A stretch of 47,229 bases of DNA, taken from Deltaproteobacteria bacterium. Lineage in GTDB: Bacteria; Desulfobacterota; Desulfobacteria; Desulfobacterales; JAHEIW01. The stretch covers positions 1 through 47,229 of the forward strand of contig JAHEIW010000016.1 in assembly GCA_024639185.1 (NCBI GenBank), in the 5' to 3' direction. The notes under the pieces were generated by a model. That model saw only the letters and a program-made list of their open reading frames with translations, was not told where the DNA came from and ran no database searches. A program made the position numbers and the translations under genes. Positions 26,607-35,389 of this stretch are shown in pieces; positions within the stretch are counted from its first letter, which is position 1; every line of letters begins with the position of its first letter.

Positions 26607-29075
26607 ATGAATCTTGAAGATACGGTCTATGAAGTGGAATTTGTCAACTCACGGGAACACACAGATGTCGCCCTTTCCTCGCTCTCCTATGATGCTGTTG
26701 ATTTCCTCGAACATTTTGGAGAGGAATACCTATTAGGGAAGGTCTTCTATGACGTCATCGGTGCAGGCGACGGCCAAACCAAATTTCACAGGTTATTAAG
26801 TGCTACCGGATATGCAGATAACTCACAGGGCTTTTTTTTAGAGTTAACCGAAAAATTGGGCAATGCCAACAGCGCAAACGGTGTTCCGATCGAAGTCAAC
26901 GGCATTCACCTGCCCAACCTATTCGTATTGTCGATTCTGGAAAAAATCATACCGGGCAACCGCTTCATATCAATTCGAGACGTGAGCCAATTTGAAAAAC
27001 TGGCCAATATTGCGGTTGGCGAATCAGAGCGGGATGTGCTGCAGGAGGTCATTGAGACTTATCCGGTCAGGCTCTCCATGCATACCCTTCGCCAGATGCG
27101 GGTGTCAAAGAACGTTGCCTACCAGTACGCGCCGTTTGTCGAGGAACTGGATCCGGTCGGACAGGTCAACACATGGATCGGTCAATTCCACCAGGGGCTC
27201 TTAGAGCGGATGTACCGCAATCGGGTTATCTTGTTGCTGAACATGAGCTGCCCGGTCTACTGTCGCTTCTGTTTCAGAAAACATAAAGATTCCAGAAACC
27301 AGGCCAATCCAACGGAAGCAGATGTGCGCGAGTCGGTCGATTACGTAAGGCAATCTCCCAATATCAAGGAAATTGTGATAACGGGGGGAGACCCCTTTTT
27401 GAACAAGAAAAACATGATGGCTGCCATTGACGGTTTGAAAGAGATCCCGCACCTTCAGACTCTTCGGCTGGCAACACGCTCCATTTCTTACTACCCGCAC
27501 CTTTTCTTCAAAGACAATTCCTTCTGGCTGAACTTTGTAAAGATGAAGAACCTTGAACTGCAACAGCTGGGAAAGCGTCTGGAGGTTGCGACCCATTTCA
27601 TTCATCCTGATGAGATCTCCCTGGACAGCCTGGATATCATTTCGACGCTTGTCAAAAACGGCATCAGCGTTTATGTCCAGACGCCTTTTTTGAGCAACTG
27701 CAATGATGAAGGCCCCGAACTAACAAGGCTCTTTAGCCTCTTAAGAGGCGCGGGGGCTGAGCTTCACTACATTTATATCCCTTGCAGTCCGATACAAGGT
27801 AACAGCGTTTATTGGTCGCCGATCTCAAAAGGATTGGCCGCAGCCCAATATCTGCGGGCCCACCTGTCGGATCGGATTATGCCCAGAATCTGTACGGCCA
27901 CACCCATCGGGAAAATAGACTGGCACTCGAGCGGCTGGGCGGTTGAAAAAGATAAGCAAGATGATCACTTCTTCTGGATCAGAACGCCCTATACCCCGGA
28001 ATATTTTAAGGACTTCGCCCAGAAAGTCGAGGAGCAGGATGTCGTACGGGTCAACTCGGAAGGCACGCTGGATGCGCGCTTTATGGCACAAAGCGGGGAT
28101 GATTCGATATTCATTGGTTCCCGCAAAGCAGCGCCCGCCAAAGCAGATATGACCGATCAGGATGCCCTGGAAACGATGCAGGCCCTGACAAAAAAAGACC
28201 AGAGAATTGGATGTTCGATCGTTTCGACTGGATCGGCAAGTGTCTTCAGAGCCCACGAAACTCGAGTTGAAATCGATGCGACGGCCAGCGATAAAGATTT
28301 GGATTATATTCGTCAGGACAACCGAATCACCGATGTCGTCATTTCATCCGAGCAAGATGCCATAGAAAACCTTTACGGCATCGGAAAACTGATCGGCGAT
28401 CTGCGGGAAATCCATCATGTCAACGCCGTCCGGTTGCGGAGTCTCAAATTCAACTATGAACCCGCGGTTTATACGCGGGCTGTCATTGACCGGCTGGGAG
28501 AGCTCAACCGGTTGGCGGTGGTCAATCCCTTGCGGCTGGAGATCGAGACGCAATTTCTGCATTCCAGCGAAATCGAGCAGATCCATGATGATCGAATAAA
28601 GGCTTTACATAATAAAGGCATTACCGTTTACAATAACACACCTCTTTTGGCAAACATCAATGACCATGCGGAAGAAATACACCGCCTGGCGTTCAATTGC
28701 CGAAAGATCGGCCTCGAATTCCACCATTTATATGTGGCCGGTCTACCCCTGCAAAAAGATTGGAGTGCGAAACATCCCATTGACATTTCCACTGTCATCG
28801 ACATTGCCACTCGCGTTCGCAAGGACGGCAGTGGCCGAGAGATACCGCGTTATATCATCCTTACGGATCTGGGCGAAGTCGATTTCGGTCTAACATCGAG
28901 GCTGTTTGAAGAAAACGGGGGCATGGTGCTAAAACTGGTGCCTTATACGCTGGAGTATTTCAAAGGCATGGATCCGACTTACGAATGGCCGCCACATGTC
29001 AGAATCGATACAGACGGTAAACCGATCATACCGCTCGAGGGCCTGGTGGACACCGGCGGCTTTGTTATGGCCTGA
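26607..29075 (+). CDS. KamA-family radical SAM protein with a degenerate second copy
   Basis: An 822-residue protein of the lysine 2,3-aminomutase (KamA) type, about twice the usual 400-470. Residues about 130-500 are KamA-like: the ETYPVRLS segment, the radical SAM cysteines C215-x3-C219-x2-C222 (SCPVYCRFCFRKH), the GGDPF motif and ATHFIHPDEIS. PRICTATPIGKIDW keeps a lysine where KamA carries its PLP lysine in a glycine-rich stretch. Residues about 530-822 repeat the fold (ETQFLHSSEIEQ, ITVYNNTPLLANIND, FHHLYVAGLP), but all three cluster cysteines are gone (SASVFRAH replaces CRFCFRKH), GGDP is lost and the lysine site is Glu (TDLGEVDFG). ATG 26607 follows AGGGTG; GTG 26598 is an alternative. 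Substrate unknown. Confidence 0.85.
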   Translation: MNLEDTVYEVEFVNSREHTDVALSSLSYDAVDFLEHFGEEYLLGKVFYDVIGAGDGQTKFHRLLSATGYADNSQGFFLELTEKLGNANSANGVPIEVNGIHLPNLFVLSILEKIIPGNRFISIRDVSQFEKLANIAVGESERDVLQEVIETYPVRLSMHTLRQMRVSKNVAYQYAPFVEELDPVGQVNTWIGQFHQGLLERMYRNRVILLLNMSCPVYCRFCFRKHKDSRNQANPTEADVRESVDYVRQSPNIKEIVITGGDPFLNKKNMMAAIDGLKEIPHLQTLRLATRSISYYPHLFFKDNSFWLNFVKMKNLELQQLGKRLEVATHFIHPDEISLDSLDIISTLVKNGISVYVQTPFLSNCNDEGPELTRLFSLLRGAGAELHYIYIPCSPIQGNSVYWSPISKGLAAAQYLRAHLSDRIMPRICTATPIGKIDWHSSGWAVEKDKQDDHFFWIRTPYTPEYFKDFAQKVEEQDVVRVNSEGTLDARFMAQSGDDSIFIGSRKAAPAKADMTDQDALETMQALTKKDQRIGCSIVSTGSASVFRAHETRVEIDATASDKDLDYIRQDNRITDVVISSEQDAIENLYGIGKLIGDLREIHHVNAVRLRSLKFNYEPAVYTRAVIDRLGELNRLAVVNPLRLEIETQFLHSSEIEQIHDDRIKALHNKGITVYNNTPLLANINDHAEEIHRLAFNCRKIGLEFHHLYVAGLPLQKDWSAKHPIDISTVIDIATRVRKDGSGREIPRYIILTDLGEVDFGLTSRLFEENGGMVLKLVPYTLEYFKGMDPTYEWPPHVRIDTDGKPIIPLEGLVDTGGFVMA

Positions 29076-29108
29076 GGCCGGCAGCAGGATCAAGACTATC
29101 TGAGCGGA

Positions 29109-29149
29109 ATGAATGATCGTTTGCGCGGTCTTCGCAAACGATTATTCAT
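29109..29149. terminator. Strong hairpin between convergent genes
   Basis: ATGAATGATCGTTTGCG (29109-29125) pairs with CGCAAACGATTATTCAT (29133-29149) with one mismatch around a 7-base loop. It lies 34 bases after the KamA-like stop and 55 bases from the amidohydrolase stop, so it can shield both transcripts. There is no T tract. Confidence 0.6.
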
Positions 29150-29203
29150 GCAGCGCTTGAATCGTCAAAACCCTCGATCCCTCAATTAATTTTCGCACCA
29201 GAA

Positions 29204-30847
29204 TCATGGATCGTGTCGATATACAATCCGGCCGTCAAAAATCGTCATTTCCACCCGGGCGTCGGCGATCTCCATCGGGTCCACCTGAAAAATATCCTTG
29301 TCTAAAATAGTCATGTCAGCCCTTTTTCCGGGCGTCAACGTGCCCATCTCCCGGGACTGACCGTAAAATGCAGCGGGAACCGTCGTGTAACCCTGAACGG
29401 CATCTTCCACACTGATCCGTTGTTCGGGATACCACCCCCCAGCCGGAGTGCCATCGCGCCTTTGGCGGGTGACGGCGGCATGAATTCCCACCAGCGGGCT
29501 CGGATCACAGACCGGCGCATCGGAACTGAAAAGCACCGGAATGCCCGCATCGATCATTTCTTTATAGGCATATGTCCAACGGCCACGGGACCCGACAGAT
29601 TCTTCAATCATATTGATGTCCAAAATCATGTTGTGCGGCTGGACACAGGCCGCCACCTTGAGTTTGGCGAGTCGTTGGATGTCTTCGGACCGAATCATCT
29701 GGGTGTGTTCAATGCGATGGGGCAGCACCGGCGGCACGCAAGATCGTTCCGTTGCCTCGCTGCGCAATTTAGCGAGTTCCTCTAAGGTGGTAATGATTTC
29801 GCGATTGGCCCGATCCCCGATGGCATGCACCATCACGGCCAGCCCTGCTTTTTCCGCCGCTGCAATTTGTCGGCTCAGCTCCGCCATGGAGCCCAGCGGC
29901 ATGCCGAGTTCGGCATCCAGATAGGGCTCCAGCATCCAGGCAGTGCGCGCGCCCATGCCGCCGTCCGCAAAGTATTTGAGGTGGCCAATGCGAAGGCGCT
30001 CATCGCCGAGCCCAGTTCGCAGCCCCAGGGCAATGGCCTCCTCTATGCGCTCACCGGCAAGACTCACCCAGCACCGTAAATCAAGCTCCCCTTTTTCGTT
30101 TAAAAGTTGCCAGGCCTTTAAAGCCGGGGCACCCTCCAGGCCGCCCATGAGGCGTGCATCGTGAAGGCCCGTCAGGCCTAAGGTGTGCAGGTATTTGATG
30201 CCATCTCGCATTGCAGCCACAAGTTCATCAGCACTTGGCGCCGGGATAACCGCTTTGACCAGATTGGGAGCCAGTTCCCGCAGAATTCCGGTGGGACGCC
30301 CGGATGAATCCTTTTCAATCACACTGTCGGGTGGGTCCGGGGTTGTTTCATCAATACCGGCCAGTTCCAGGGCACGTGAGTTAACCGAGGCCAGGTGCAG
30401 ATCACAGCGCCAGAGGGCGACCGGATGGGCCGGAGCCATTGCGTCGAGATGATCCCGGCGGGGCATGGTATGTTCGGACCAGTCGGACTCATTCCAGCCC
30501 TGACCCAAAATCCAATTCTCCCGCGGTAACTTTCCGGCAGCCTGCGCAACCTGGTTGAGTAATTCATCTAAAGATTTGACACGTGCCAGATCGAGTTGCT
30601 GCCGCCCCATGGCCCAATCATAGAAATGAAAATGGGAATCCATCATACCCGGAATTCCCAGACGACCATTGAGGTTGACCCGCTCTGTTTTTGAATCCGC
30701 CAGGGCGCTAATCTTGTCATTATCACCGACAGCCGTAATCCGGCCGGCTTTGACCGCCAAGGCCTGGGCCCGGGGGTTTTCAACGTCCATTGTCCGTAAC
30801 TGACCATTAAATAAAATGAGATCTGGCACAAGGGGGCTCCGGGTCAT
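29204..30847 (-). CDS. Amidohydrolase (YtcJ-like, amidohydrolase 3 family)
   Basis: A 547-residue metal-dependent hydrolase. The HxH metal motif is in GIPGMMDSHFHFYDW (about residues 65-79); further ligands fit MVHAIGDRANREI (about 340), HRIEHTQMI (about 375) and the aspartate in FSSDAPVCDPSP (about 437). The C-terminal RADMTILDKDIF strand belongs to the outer beta domain. Such enzymes hydrolyse N-acyl, formyl or ring amide bonds; the substrate here is unknown. The start overlaps the stop of the racemase-family gene by four bases (ATGA), so the two are co-translated and probably act in one pathway. Confidence 0.88.
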   Translation of the reverse strand: MTRSPLVPDLILFNGQLRTMDVENPRAQALAVKAGRITAVGDNDKISALADSKTERVNLNGRLGIPGMMDSHFHFYDWAMGRQQLDLARVKSLDELLNQVAQAAGKLPRENWILGQGWNESDWSEHTMPRRDHLDAMAPAHPVALWRCDLHLASVNSRALELAGIDETTPDPPDSVIEKDSSGRPTGILRELAPNLVKAVIPAPSADELVAAMRDGIKYLHTLGLTGLHDARLMGGLEGAPALKAWQLLNEKGELDLRCWVSLAGERIEEAIALGLRTGLGDERLRIGHLKYFADGGMGARTAWMLEPYLDAELGMPLGSMAELSRQIAAAEKAGLAVMVHAIGDRANREIITTLEELAKLRSEATERSCVPPVLPHRIEHTQMIRSEDIQRLAKLKVAACVQPHNMILDINMIEESVGSRGRWTYAYKEMIDAGIPVLFSSDAPVCDPSPLVGIHAAVTRQRRDGTPAGGWYPEQRISVEDAVQGYTTVPAAFYGQSREMGTLTPGKRADMTILDKDIFQVDPMEIADARVEMTIFDGRIVYRHDP

Positions 30848-31884
30848 AGTAAAAATCCTTTCTGAAATGGATCGCGCGCATCAATGATGAATTCGTGTCT
30901 GCCGGTGATATAAGCGCTTCCGCGTACTTCTGCAATAACCGCCGTTTTATCCTCCAGCTCGATTTCTTCCAAGAGCCGGCCCTGGAAGGTCGTCCCGAGC
31001 GGACTCGTGTTAATGAAGGTTTCGTTGAGCCCGAGTTGGTCCCGGTGATGGAGCAGGGTCATTTTGGCCGTGGTACCGGTGCCGCAAGGCGAGCGGTCCA
31101 TATGTTCTTCGCCCAAAATAACAATGCTCTTTCCTTTGCGCTCAGCGTCCGATGATTGATCATAGAATTCCGTTACATCCACCGTGTTGACTTCAGGCCT
31201 CGTGGGATGGCGCACGGTCAATTGTTGATTGGCTGCTTGAATGAGCGACATCCCCAATTCGATAAATCGACGCCCATTTGACGGGATCAAGTCAAGGCCG
31301 ATCTGATCCGATGAAACCATAACGAAGAACCCACCCACACAGACCGTTGCAACCTGTAGCCGACCCAACTCAGGAATGGATAAGGTTTCATTATCGCTGT
31401 AAACAAACGAGGGTACCATCTGGATCGCAACCGATTCTACCTTGCCGTCCTGCAGGTAGGCCGTCGTTTGCATGGGGCCGGAAGGTGTGTCAACAATAAC
31501 CTGTTGCCTGTCGCCGTCTGCACCGATAGCACCCGCCTCGATCAGGGTCATGACCGCACCCATGGTCGCATGACCGCAAAGATAAGGATAGCGGCGCGCA
31601 TCCATATAAATCAGGCCAAACCGGGCACCGGCCGATACGGGTTCGGTGACACATGCGGCAAACATATCGCGATGACCGCGGGGTTCGCGCGTCAGCAACA
31701 GGCGGATATGATCATGCCGTTCCATGAAAAAAGCCCGTTTTTCCTGCATGGTCTCACCCGGTACGGAACCCACTCCGCCCACAATCAGACGGGCCGGTTC
31801 CCCGGCGATGTGCGAATCAATTGAAACAATTCGGTCCGGATAGCGCTCAAGGAATTGTTTTTCGATCCGATTCAGTTTCAGCAT
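30844..31884 (-). CDS. Proline racemase / 4-hydroxyproline epimerase family enzyme
   Basis: A 346-residue cofactor-independent epimerase. Both catalytic cysteines are present: C in YLCGHATMGAVM (about residue 90) and C in MDRSPCGTGTTAK (about residue 254). A cysteine at the second position argues for a racemase or epimerase and against trans-3-hydroxyproline dehydratase, which has Thr there. The SIDSHIAGEPARLIVGG start is also family-typical (T/H-x-x-G-E-P-x-R). ATG at 31884 follows AGGAGGGG; the longer frame to 31980 is unlikely. It lies downstream of potA and is coupled to the amidohydrolase. Proline, hydroxyproline or a related imino acid is a plausible substrate. Confidence 0.88.
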   Translation of the reverse strand: MLKLNRIEKQFLERYPDRIVSIDSHIAGEPARLIVGGVGSVPGETMQEKRAFFMERHDHIRLLLTREPRGHRDMFAACVTEPVSAGARFGLIYMDARRYPYLCGHATMGAVMTLIEAGAIGADGDRQQVIVDTPSGPMQTTAYLQDGKVESVAIQMVPSFVYSDNETLSIPELGRLQVATVCVGGFFVMVSSDQIGLDLIPSNGRRFIELGMSLIQAANQQLTVRHPTRPEVNTVDVTEFYDQSSDAERKGKSIVILGEEHMDRSPCGTGTTAKMTLLHHRDQLGLNETFINTSPLGTTFQGRLLEEIELEDKTAVIAEVRGSAYITGRHEFIIDARDPFQKGFLL

Positions 31885-32033
31885 ACGCGCCCCTCCTTTT
31901 CTTACCCTTGGTGTCTGAGGAAGCGAATTCCCATTCAGGTCGGCCAACAACCGCAAAAAAATAAAACCTGAAAACGGCATTGTCTGCTTTCAGGTTTCAA
32001 ATCGGAAAGTTTGCAGCAAAACGGTCTGCCGGT

Positions 32034-33134
32034 TCATTCTATGAGAATCAAATGGCAGTGGTGCGGCGATACCTGCACGCTGACCTCCTCACCGATGTCG
32101 TAGATCCGTGTTCGCATCATACTGATGACATGAATTTCCCGGTCGGTACCCAGTTCAATGAAGTAACTGACCTCCCCGCCCATGTAACTTCGGTCTTTAA
32201 TGCGGCCCTGAAAGTGGTTCATCCCCTCCACCGGCTTGAATTCATCCTTGGGAAAGGCATCGAACCGCTGGGCGCGGACGATCATTTCCACCTGGTCACT
32301 TTTCGAGAATCCACCTTTATTTTCAGCAAAGAGGATATCGCCGGTCTCAATTTTGACGGTTACATGATGGTCGTCGACATCGACAACTTCACCCAAAATG
32401 AAATTAGAGTGGCCCAGAAAATCGGCCACAAAATGGTTGGCTGGCTCATTGTAGACAGTTTCGGGTTTGCCCTCCTGCTGTTTTTTGCCGTCTTTCATGA
32501 CGAGGATCTTGTCCGACATGCTCAATGCTTCACGCTGGTCATGGGTGACAAAGATAGTGGTGACGCCAAGCATCTGCTGCAGGTTGTCTACCTCCCGCCG
32601 CATTTCCTCCCTTAGATTCTCGTCCAGCGCGGAGAGAGGTTCGTCCATTAGCAGCACATCCGGCTCGATTACGATGGCGCGTGCCATGGCGATGCGCTGC
32701 TGCTGGCCGCCGGAAAGCTGGCTGGGCATACGGTTCTCCACGCCCGGCAGGCGAACCATTTCCAGTGCCCGTGTCACCTTTTTGTTGACCTCCTCTTTTG
32801 ACACATCCCTGTATTTCAAGCCAAAGGCCACGTTGTCAAAGATGGTTTTGTGGGGAAACAGTGCGTAGTTCTGAAAAATCATTCCCAGGTTTCGTTTGTG
32901 GATCGGAGTGTCGTTTATGCGGATACCCTTGATGAAAATATCGCCCTCGGTGGGCTCCTCCAGACCGGCCACCATGCGCAGCAAGGTGGTCTTCCCGCAT
33001 CCGGAAGGGCCAAGCAGCGTCACCAGGCTCCCTTCTTCAATGTCAAAATCCATTTTCTCAACGGCGACAACGTTGCCGAACCGTTTTAAAATGCCTTTGA
33101 ACTGCACAATGGGTTGTTTCTCGTCGGTCGCCAA
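32034..33134 (-). CDS. potA: Polyamine-type ABC importer ATPase (PotA-like)
   Basis: A 366-residue ATPase driving the Pot-type importer. Walker A is GPSGCGKTT (about 42-50), the signature LSGGQQQR (about 141-148), Walker B VLLMDEP (about 160-166) and the switch His in FVTHDQREA. Residues about 240-366 form the TOBE domain of PotA/FbpC-type transporters. It is separated from potD by a 260-base gap with a palindromic repeat and a GC hairpin, but the orientation is shared. The real cargo cannot be told from the ATPase; catabolic neighbours suggest an amino-acid-like compound rather than polyamine for growth. Confidence 0.9.
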   Translation of the reverse strand: MATDEKQPIVQFKGILKRFGNVVAVEKMDFDIEEGSLVTLLGPSGCGKTTLLRMVAGLEEPTEGDIFIKGIRINDTPIHKRNLGMIFQNYALFPHKTIFDNVAFGLKYRDVSKEEVNKKVTRALEMVRLPGVENRMPSQLSGGQQQRIAMARAIVIEPDVLLMDEPLSALDENLREEMRREVDNLQQMLGVTTIFVTHDQREALSMSDKILVMKDGKKQQEGKPETVYNEPANHFVADFLGHSNFILGEVVDVDDHHVTVKIETGDILFAENKGGFSKSDQVEMIVRAQRFDAFPKDEFKPVEGMNHFQGRIKDRSYMGGEVSYFIELGTDREIHVISMMRTRIYDIGEEVSVQVSPHHCHLILIE

Positions 33135-33154
33135 TTACCTGTCTCCCTGTTTTT

Positions 33155-33296
33155 GAAGCTATCTCAAAAATGCCTTTTAACCCAATTTCTGTGTTGTAAC
33201 TTTATTTCAAATCCTCGACATACTTAAGTATGCCTGCGGGTTGAAACACGGCCACGCCTTGAACTTGAGCTAAAATCCTATTTTTGAAATGGCTTC
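33155..33296. repeat. Palindromic repeat element, copy B
   Basis: About 142 bases with outer arms GAAGCTATCTCAAAAATGCC (33155-33174) and CTATTTTTGAAATGGCTTC (33278-33296), middle arms TTTCAAATCC / GGGTTGAAA, and the perfect centre CATACTTAAGTATG (33219-33232). Same architecture as copies A and C. It lies inside the pot operon between potD and potA. Confidence 0.75.
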
Positions 33297-33309
33297 ATGT
33301 TGGTCTGAT

Positions 33310-33352
33310 GCCGGGGTCGGACAGCTCCTCCTAAAAAGGGTCCGACCCCGGC
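33310..33352. terminator. GC-rich hairpin between potD and potA
   Basis: GCCGGGGTCGGAC (33310-33322) pairs perfectly over 13 bp with GTCCGACCCCGGC (33340-33352). A T tract is lacking in either direction, so complete termination is uncertain. Located 42 bases after the potD stop, it could protect or partly stop the transcript, making binding protein in excess over ATPase. Confidence 0.55.
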
Positions 33353-33394
33353 GATCAAATGGCATTTAAAAACATTGATCTATCGAATGTTGAT

Positions 33395-34558
33395 CTAACT
33401 GCCCGCCTTGATTCTATCCCATTTCTCGGTCCATGCCACCTGATTGGCATTCCAGTAGGCCGGATTGGCAAACAGATACCCGTCCAGTTTGCCGGTGGGG
33501 TCGAAGGCCGGCATCTTCTTAATCTTCTCTGTTAATTTAACCTTGGTCGGATCCAGGCTGGGCGGATAATTTTGCCCTTCGGCCACGGCGATGGCCGCGG
33601 CTGGCTCCAGCATGAAATTGAGCAGCTTCTGGGCGATCTCCAGATCGGTGCCTTTCAGGACGAACAGATATTCCATCCAGGAGTAGGTGCCCTTGGGGGA
33701 GAGATAGCCGATAGGGTGGCCTTCCTGTTGAAGTGCGGCCACCCGTCCGGACCAGGCCACCGTGGCATAGATCTCCCCGTTGGCCAGCAAGCTCATCAAC
33801 TCGGCGCCGGAGCTCCAATATTTCTTCATCAGGCTGCGCTGTTCACGCAATGCGGCCCATATGGCCTTCAGATCGGTCATATTGTTGGGGCTCTGGCCGG
33901 TGTGAAGCGCCGCGTACCACATGTTGGTCCTGTGGTCGCCGCCCCAGCTGCCCAGTTTACCTTTCAAGCCTTTGTCCCACAGCAGGGAAGCGCCGAGCTT
34001 TTCGGCCTTCTCCTTGCTGATTTCTTTGGTGTTATAGGCGATGCCGGTTTGTCCCAGATCATAGGGTACGGCTGACAGGGTCCCTTTGGTAATATCCCGC
34101 AAGGGTTTGATCATTGACGCCATGACATTTTTAAGGTTGGGGATTTTGGATTCATCCAGTACCGAAGCAAATCCTAATTCCGCATAGCGGGCATAGTCGA
34201 AAACGGCGCTGAGATGGGCGATGTTGAACTCCCCGCCCGGTGGGAAGGAAGCTTTGACGCGCGTCAGGTAGGAGTCCATTCCACCGAATTCACCATCGAT
34301 GACTTTGATGCCCGTGGCTTTGGTAAAAGGCTTAAACGCGTGTTCCCGGAACGCCTCGGAAACCACGCCGCCCCATCCGTCGAAACGGATGGACTCGGCT
34401 GCCCAGGCCTCTTTCACGGCATTTCCAAAGGGCGATCCGACCAGCCCGATGGTGGCACCGGCAAGGCCAAGGTATTTGAGAAATTGACGCCGGCTGAGCG
34501 TGCCGTTTTTATACGCCTCGTATAAACGATCCAATTTTTCTTTCGTTACGTTAGCCAT
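33395..34558 (-). CDS. potD: Pot-type ABC importer substrate-binding protein
   Basis: A 387-residue periplasmic binding protein of the PotD/extracellular solute-binding family 1 type. The N-terminus has TLSRRQFLKYLGLAGATIGL (about residues 20-39), a Tat-type signal with twin arginines, unusual for this family, where Sec or lipoprotein signals are common. The mature part contains the DGWGG start, a TGIKVIDGEFGG segment and the aromatic binding residues typical of the family. ATG at 34558 follows AAAGGAG; the start at 34573 is less likely. It is 30 bases after potC. Ligand unknown. Confidence 0.85.
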   Translation of the reverse strand: MANVTKEKLDRLYEAYKNGTLSRRQFLKYLGLAGATIGLVGSPFGNAVKEAWAAESIRFDGWGGVVSEAFREHAFKPFTKATGIKVIDGEFGGMDSYLTRVKASFPPGGEFNIAHLSAVFDYARYAELGFASVLDESKIPNLKNVMASMIKPLRDITKGTLSAVPYDLGQTGIAYNTKEISKEKAEKLGASLLWDKGLKGKLGSWGGDHRTNMWYAALHTGQSPNNMTDLKAIWAALREQRSLMKKYWSSGAELMSLLANGEIYATVAWSGRVAALQQEGHPIGYLSPKGTYSWMEYLFVLKGTDLEIAQKLLNFMLEPAAAIAVAEGQNYPPSLDPTKVKLTEKIKKMPAFDPTGKLDGYLFANPAYWNANQVAWTEKWDRIKAGS

Positions 34559-34588
34559 TGGTACTCCTTTCATCTGAGGGTTGTCAAT

Positions 34589-35386
34589 TTAGGTCTTTAC
34601 TTTTGAAAACTTGCGTGACAGGTAACCTGCCAGCAATGGGGTTGTAACGGTCAGTACGATCATGACGGCACCCAGGGCATTGATTTCCGGGCTGATGGAA
34701 AGTCTCAGCATGCTGAAAATCTTGACCGGAACGGTTTGATTTTGTGCCGTAGCCCAGAAAAGCGTCGCTGTGATATCATCGAACGAAATGGTAAAGGAAA
34801 AAAGGGCGCCAGCCAATATGGCCGGCAACAACAACGGTAAAGTGATCTCTTTAAAGGTCTGAAATGCATTGGCGCCCAGGGATTTTGCCGCCTCTTCGTA
34901 TTCTGTTTTAATGCCCACCAAGCGTGCCTGAACGATTAACAGCACATAGGGCAGGGTCAGCACAACGTGTCCGATCAGCAGCAGGGCAAAACTCTTGGGC
35001 TGCTGAAGAAACCGCAAAAACAGCAGCAGGGCAACACCTAAAACCACTTCCGGAATCATGATCGGTGATAGCAGCAAGGTGTTGAGGGTGTTTTTGCCGG
35101 GAAATTCGAAACGGATAAATGCCATCGCGGCAAGAATGCCGATAGCGGTGGATAGCAGCGCGGTCAGCGTACCCAGGACGAGAGAGTTTTTAAAAGCGTC
35201 AATGATCGCTTCATTTTGAGCCAGTTTGATGAACCACCGGAAGCTGACACCCTCCATGGGGAAGATACCGAATTGCTTGGGGTTGAATGCAAGCACGATG
35301 ACCACGACGATGGGTGCGAACAGGAATACGTAAACGATAATCGTGTAGATTCGGATCAACGACCATCCTATTGAGAATTGTTTCAT
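34589..35386 (-). CDS. potC: Pot-type ABC importer permease (PotC-like)
   Basis: Inner-membrane permease of 265 residues with six predicted helices. The cytoplasmic EAA loop that docks the ATPase is seen as EYEEAAKSLGANAFQTFKEI (about residues 157-176). It starts three bases after the potB stop, so the two permeases form a tightly coupled pair. Normal length for PotC. Confidence 0.92.
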   Translation of the reverse strand: MKQFSIGWSLIRIYTIIVYVFLFAPIVVVIVLAFNPKQFGIFPMEGVSFRWFIKLAQNEAIIDAFKNSLVLGTLTALLSTAIGILAAMAFIRFEFPGKNTLNTLLLSPIMIPEVVLGVALLLFLRFLQQPKSFALLLIGHVVLTLPYVLLIVQARLVGIKTEYEEAAKSLGANAFQTFKEITLPLLLPAILAGALFSFTISFDDITATLFWATAQNQTVPVKIFSMLRLSISPEINALGAVMIVLTVTTPLLAGYLSRKFSKVKT

Positions 35387-35389
35387 GGT

